This document shows, piece after piece, positions 63,241-64,000 of a stretch of DNA of 64,000 nt (positions are counted from its first letter, which is position 1; each line of letters opens with the position of its first letter). The stretch comes from Aphis gossypii (lineage: Eukaryota > Arthropoda > Insecta > Hemiptera > Aphididae), in contig NC_065531.1 in the NCBI RefSeq assembly GCF_020184175.1, positions 16,141,213-16,205,212 on the forward strand, given 5' to 3'. The position numbers and the translations under genes were made by a program. The notes beneath the pieces were generated by a model that was given only the letters and a program-made list of their open reading frames with translations, had not been told where the DNA came from and made no database searches.

Positions 63241-64000
63241 TGTGAAATTTGTAAGACCCTGTGGTTAATAAGGTAACAATTTTAATTGCAAACACATTCT
63301 TTATCTGAGTTGTTCAAATAGTTAATGGGCGGGATGATCATGTATAAGCATGCAAAAACAATTTATATATAGGTATAAATAATAAGAGTGTTCGACTGTT
63401 TAAGCATCGATTAAAATTTTCAGTGTACAAACTCGCCAAACTATAAAATGTTAATTTTAGTGATATAACAATAACACTCCTCTGATTTATATCAGTATGG
63501 AAGTGGTGATAAATGGTGATACTTCGTTAATTTCGTCTAAAAAGCTATTAACAATAACCTAATATTCAGTATTTATATAAATACAACATTCATTCATCGA
63601 GATTGTTGTCTACTTAATAATTATAATTCAATATAAACATTAAAAAAAGTCAGGCGCGCACACAATAAGGGATTTAAATCCTTGGTGAGGTACCCCTATT
63701 GGTTTATACCACCCCAAACGTATAAAAAATGTATTTGTGAATATTTGTGTAGTAGTTAAAATGTCATTGGTAACAAATTATAAAATTTATATTGTACAAC
63801 TAGAGTCAAATGCGAATATTATTCTATTTTATTTTATGTTTTTAAATCATTTAAGTTTTAATATTCATGTAATGATCTAGAAATGTGTAACTTATTTCAA
63901 TTAATTTTTTACTCAAGTATGGAAACAAAATATTAAGTTAAAAAAAAAGAATTTACATTTGCATAAAAAATTGAAATGTAATAACTATCAAATTTAAATA
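63241..64000. other. AT-rich 3' end of the window
   Basis: Nothing recognised. A short patch at 63650-63715 (ggcgcgcacacaataaggg, then ggtgaggtaccccta) looks like a dispersed-repeat scrap. Confidence 0.35.

Overview
The window looks like nuclear DNA from an insect, most likely an aphid or close hemipteran. It is very AT-rich with long intergenic stretches, it has short exons with GT-AG introns, it carries a (TTAGG)n tract of the insect telomere type, and it is dense in MITE-like and fold-back repeats. The species assignment is inference; no marker gene fixes it. Gene models were assembled by hand from codon phase, splice sites and family motifs. There is no rRNA, tRNA, CRISPR or prokaryotic operon structure.

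Layout. (1) 1802-7368 (+): a complete five-exon GMC oxidoreductase (glucose-dehydrogenase-like, 633 aa, secreted). (2) 11182-11640 (-): an intronless 152-aa orphan with a basic, cysteine-ending C-terminus. (3) 16269-22499 (+): a complete five-exon inositol polyphosphate 1-phosphatase (386 aa), with a deleted Tc1/mariner copy directly behind it. (4) 28542-31715 (+): a six-exon malate-dehydrogenase-fold protein (342 aa) that has lost the NAD-binding glycines and most catalytic residues yet keeps an intact reading frame. (5) 33449-42104 (-): a complete eleven-coding-exon fatty acyl-CoA reductase (524 aa), with a probable 5' non-coding exon near 46.0-46.3 kb. (6) 46.3-64 kb: no gene I can support, only repeats, microsatellites and a few higher-complexity islands.

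The repeat content is the second theme. It includes a ~2.9 kb palindromic element (24.97-27.86 kb) with another element nested in it, and a second copy of that nested element in opposite orientation at 38.4-39.1 kb. There are also two hAT-like MITEs, a fold-back MITE in a GMC intron, a 5'-truncated LINE tail with poly(A), and several decayed copies of the palindrome family.

The genes do not form an obvious pathway. The GMC enzyme and the acyl-CoA reductase both fit cuticle or surface-lipid biology, INPP1 is phosphoinositide salvage, and the MDH-like protein is probably a non-catalytic paralogue. I did not find a multi-gene novel system. The most interesting items are the MDH-like pseudoenzyme, the orphan gene, the nested palindrome, the inverted pair of promoter-like repeats, and a kappaB-like palindrome in front of the reductase.
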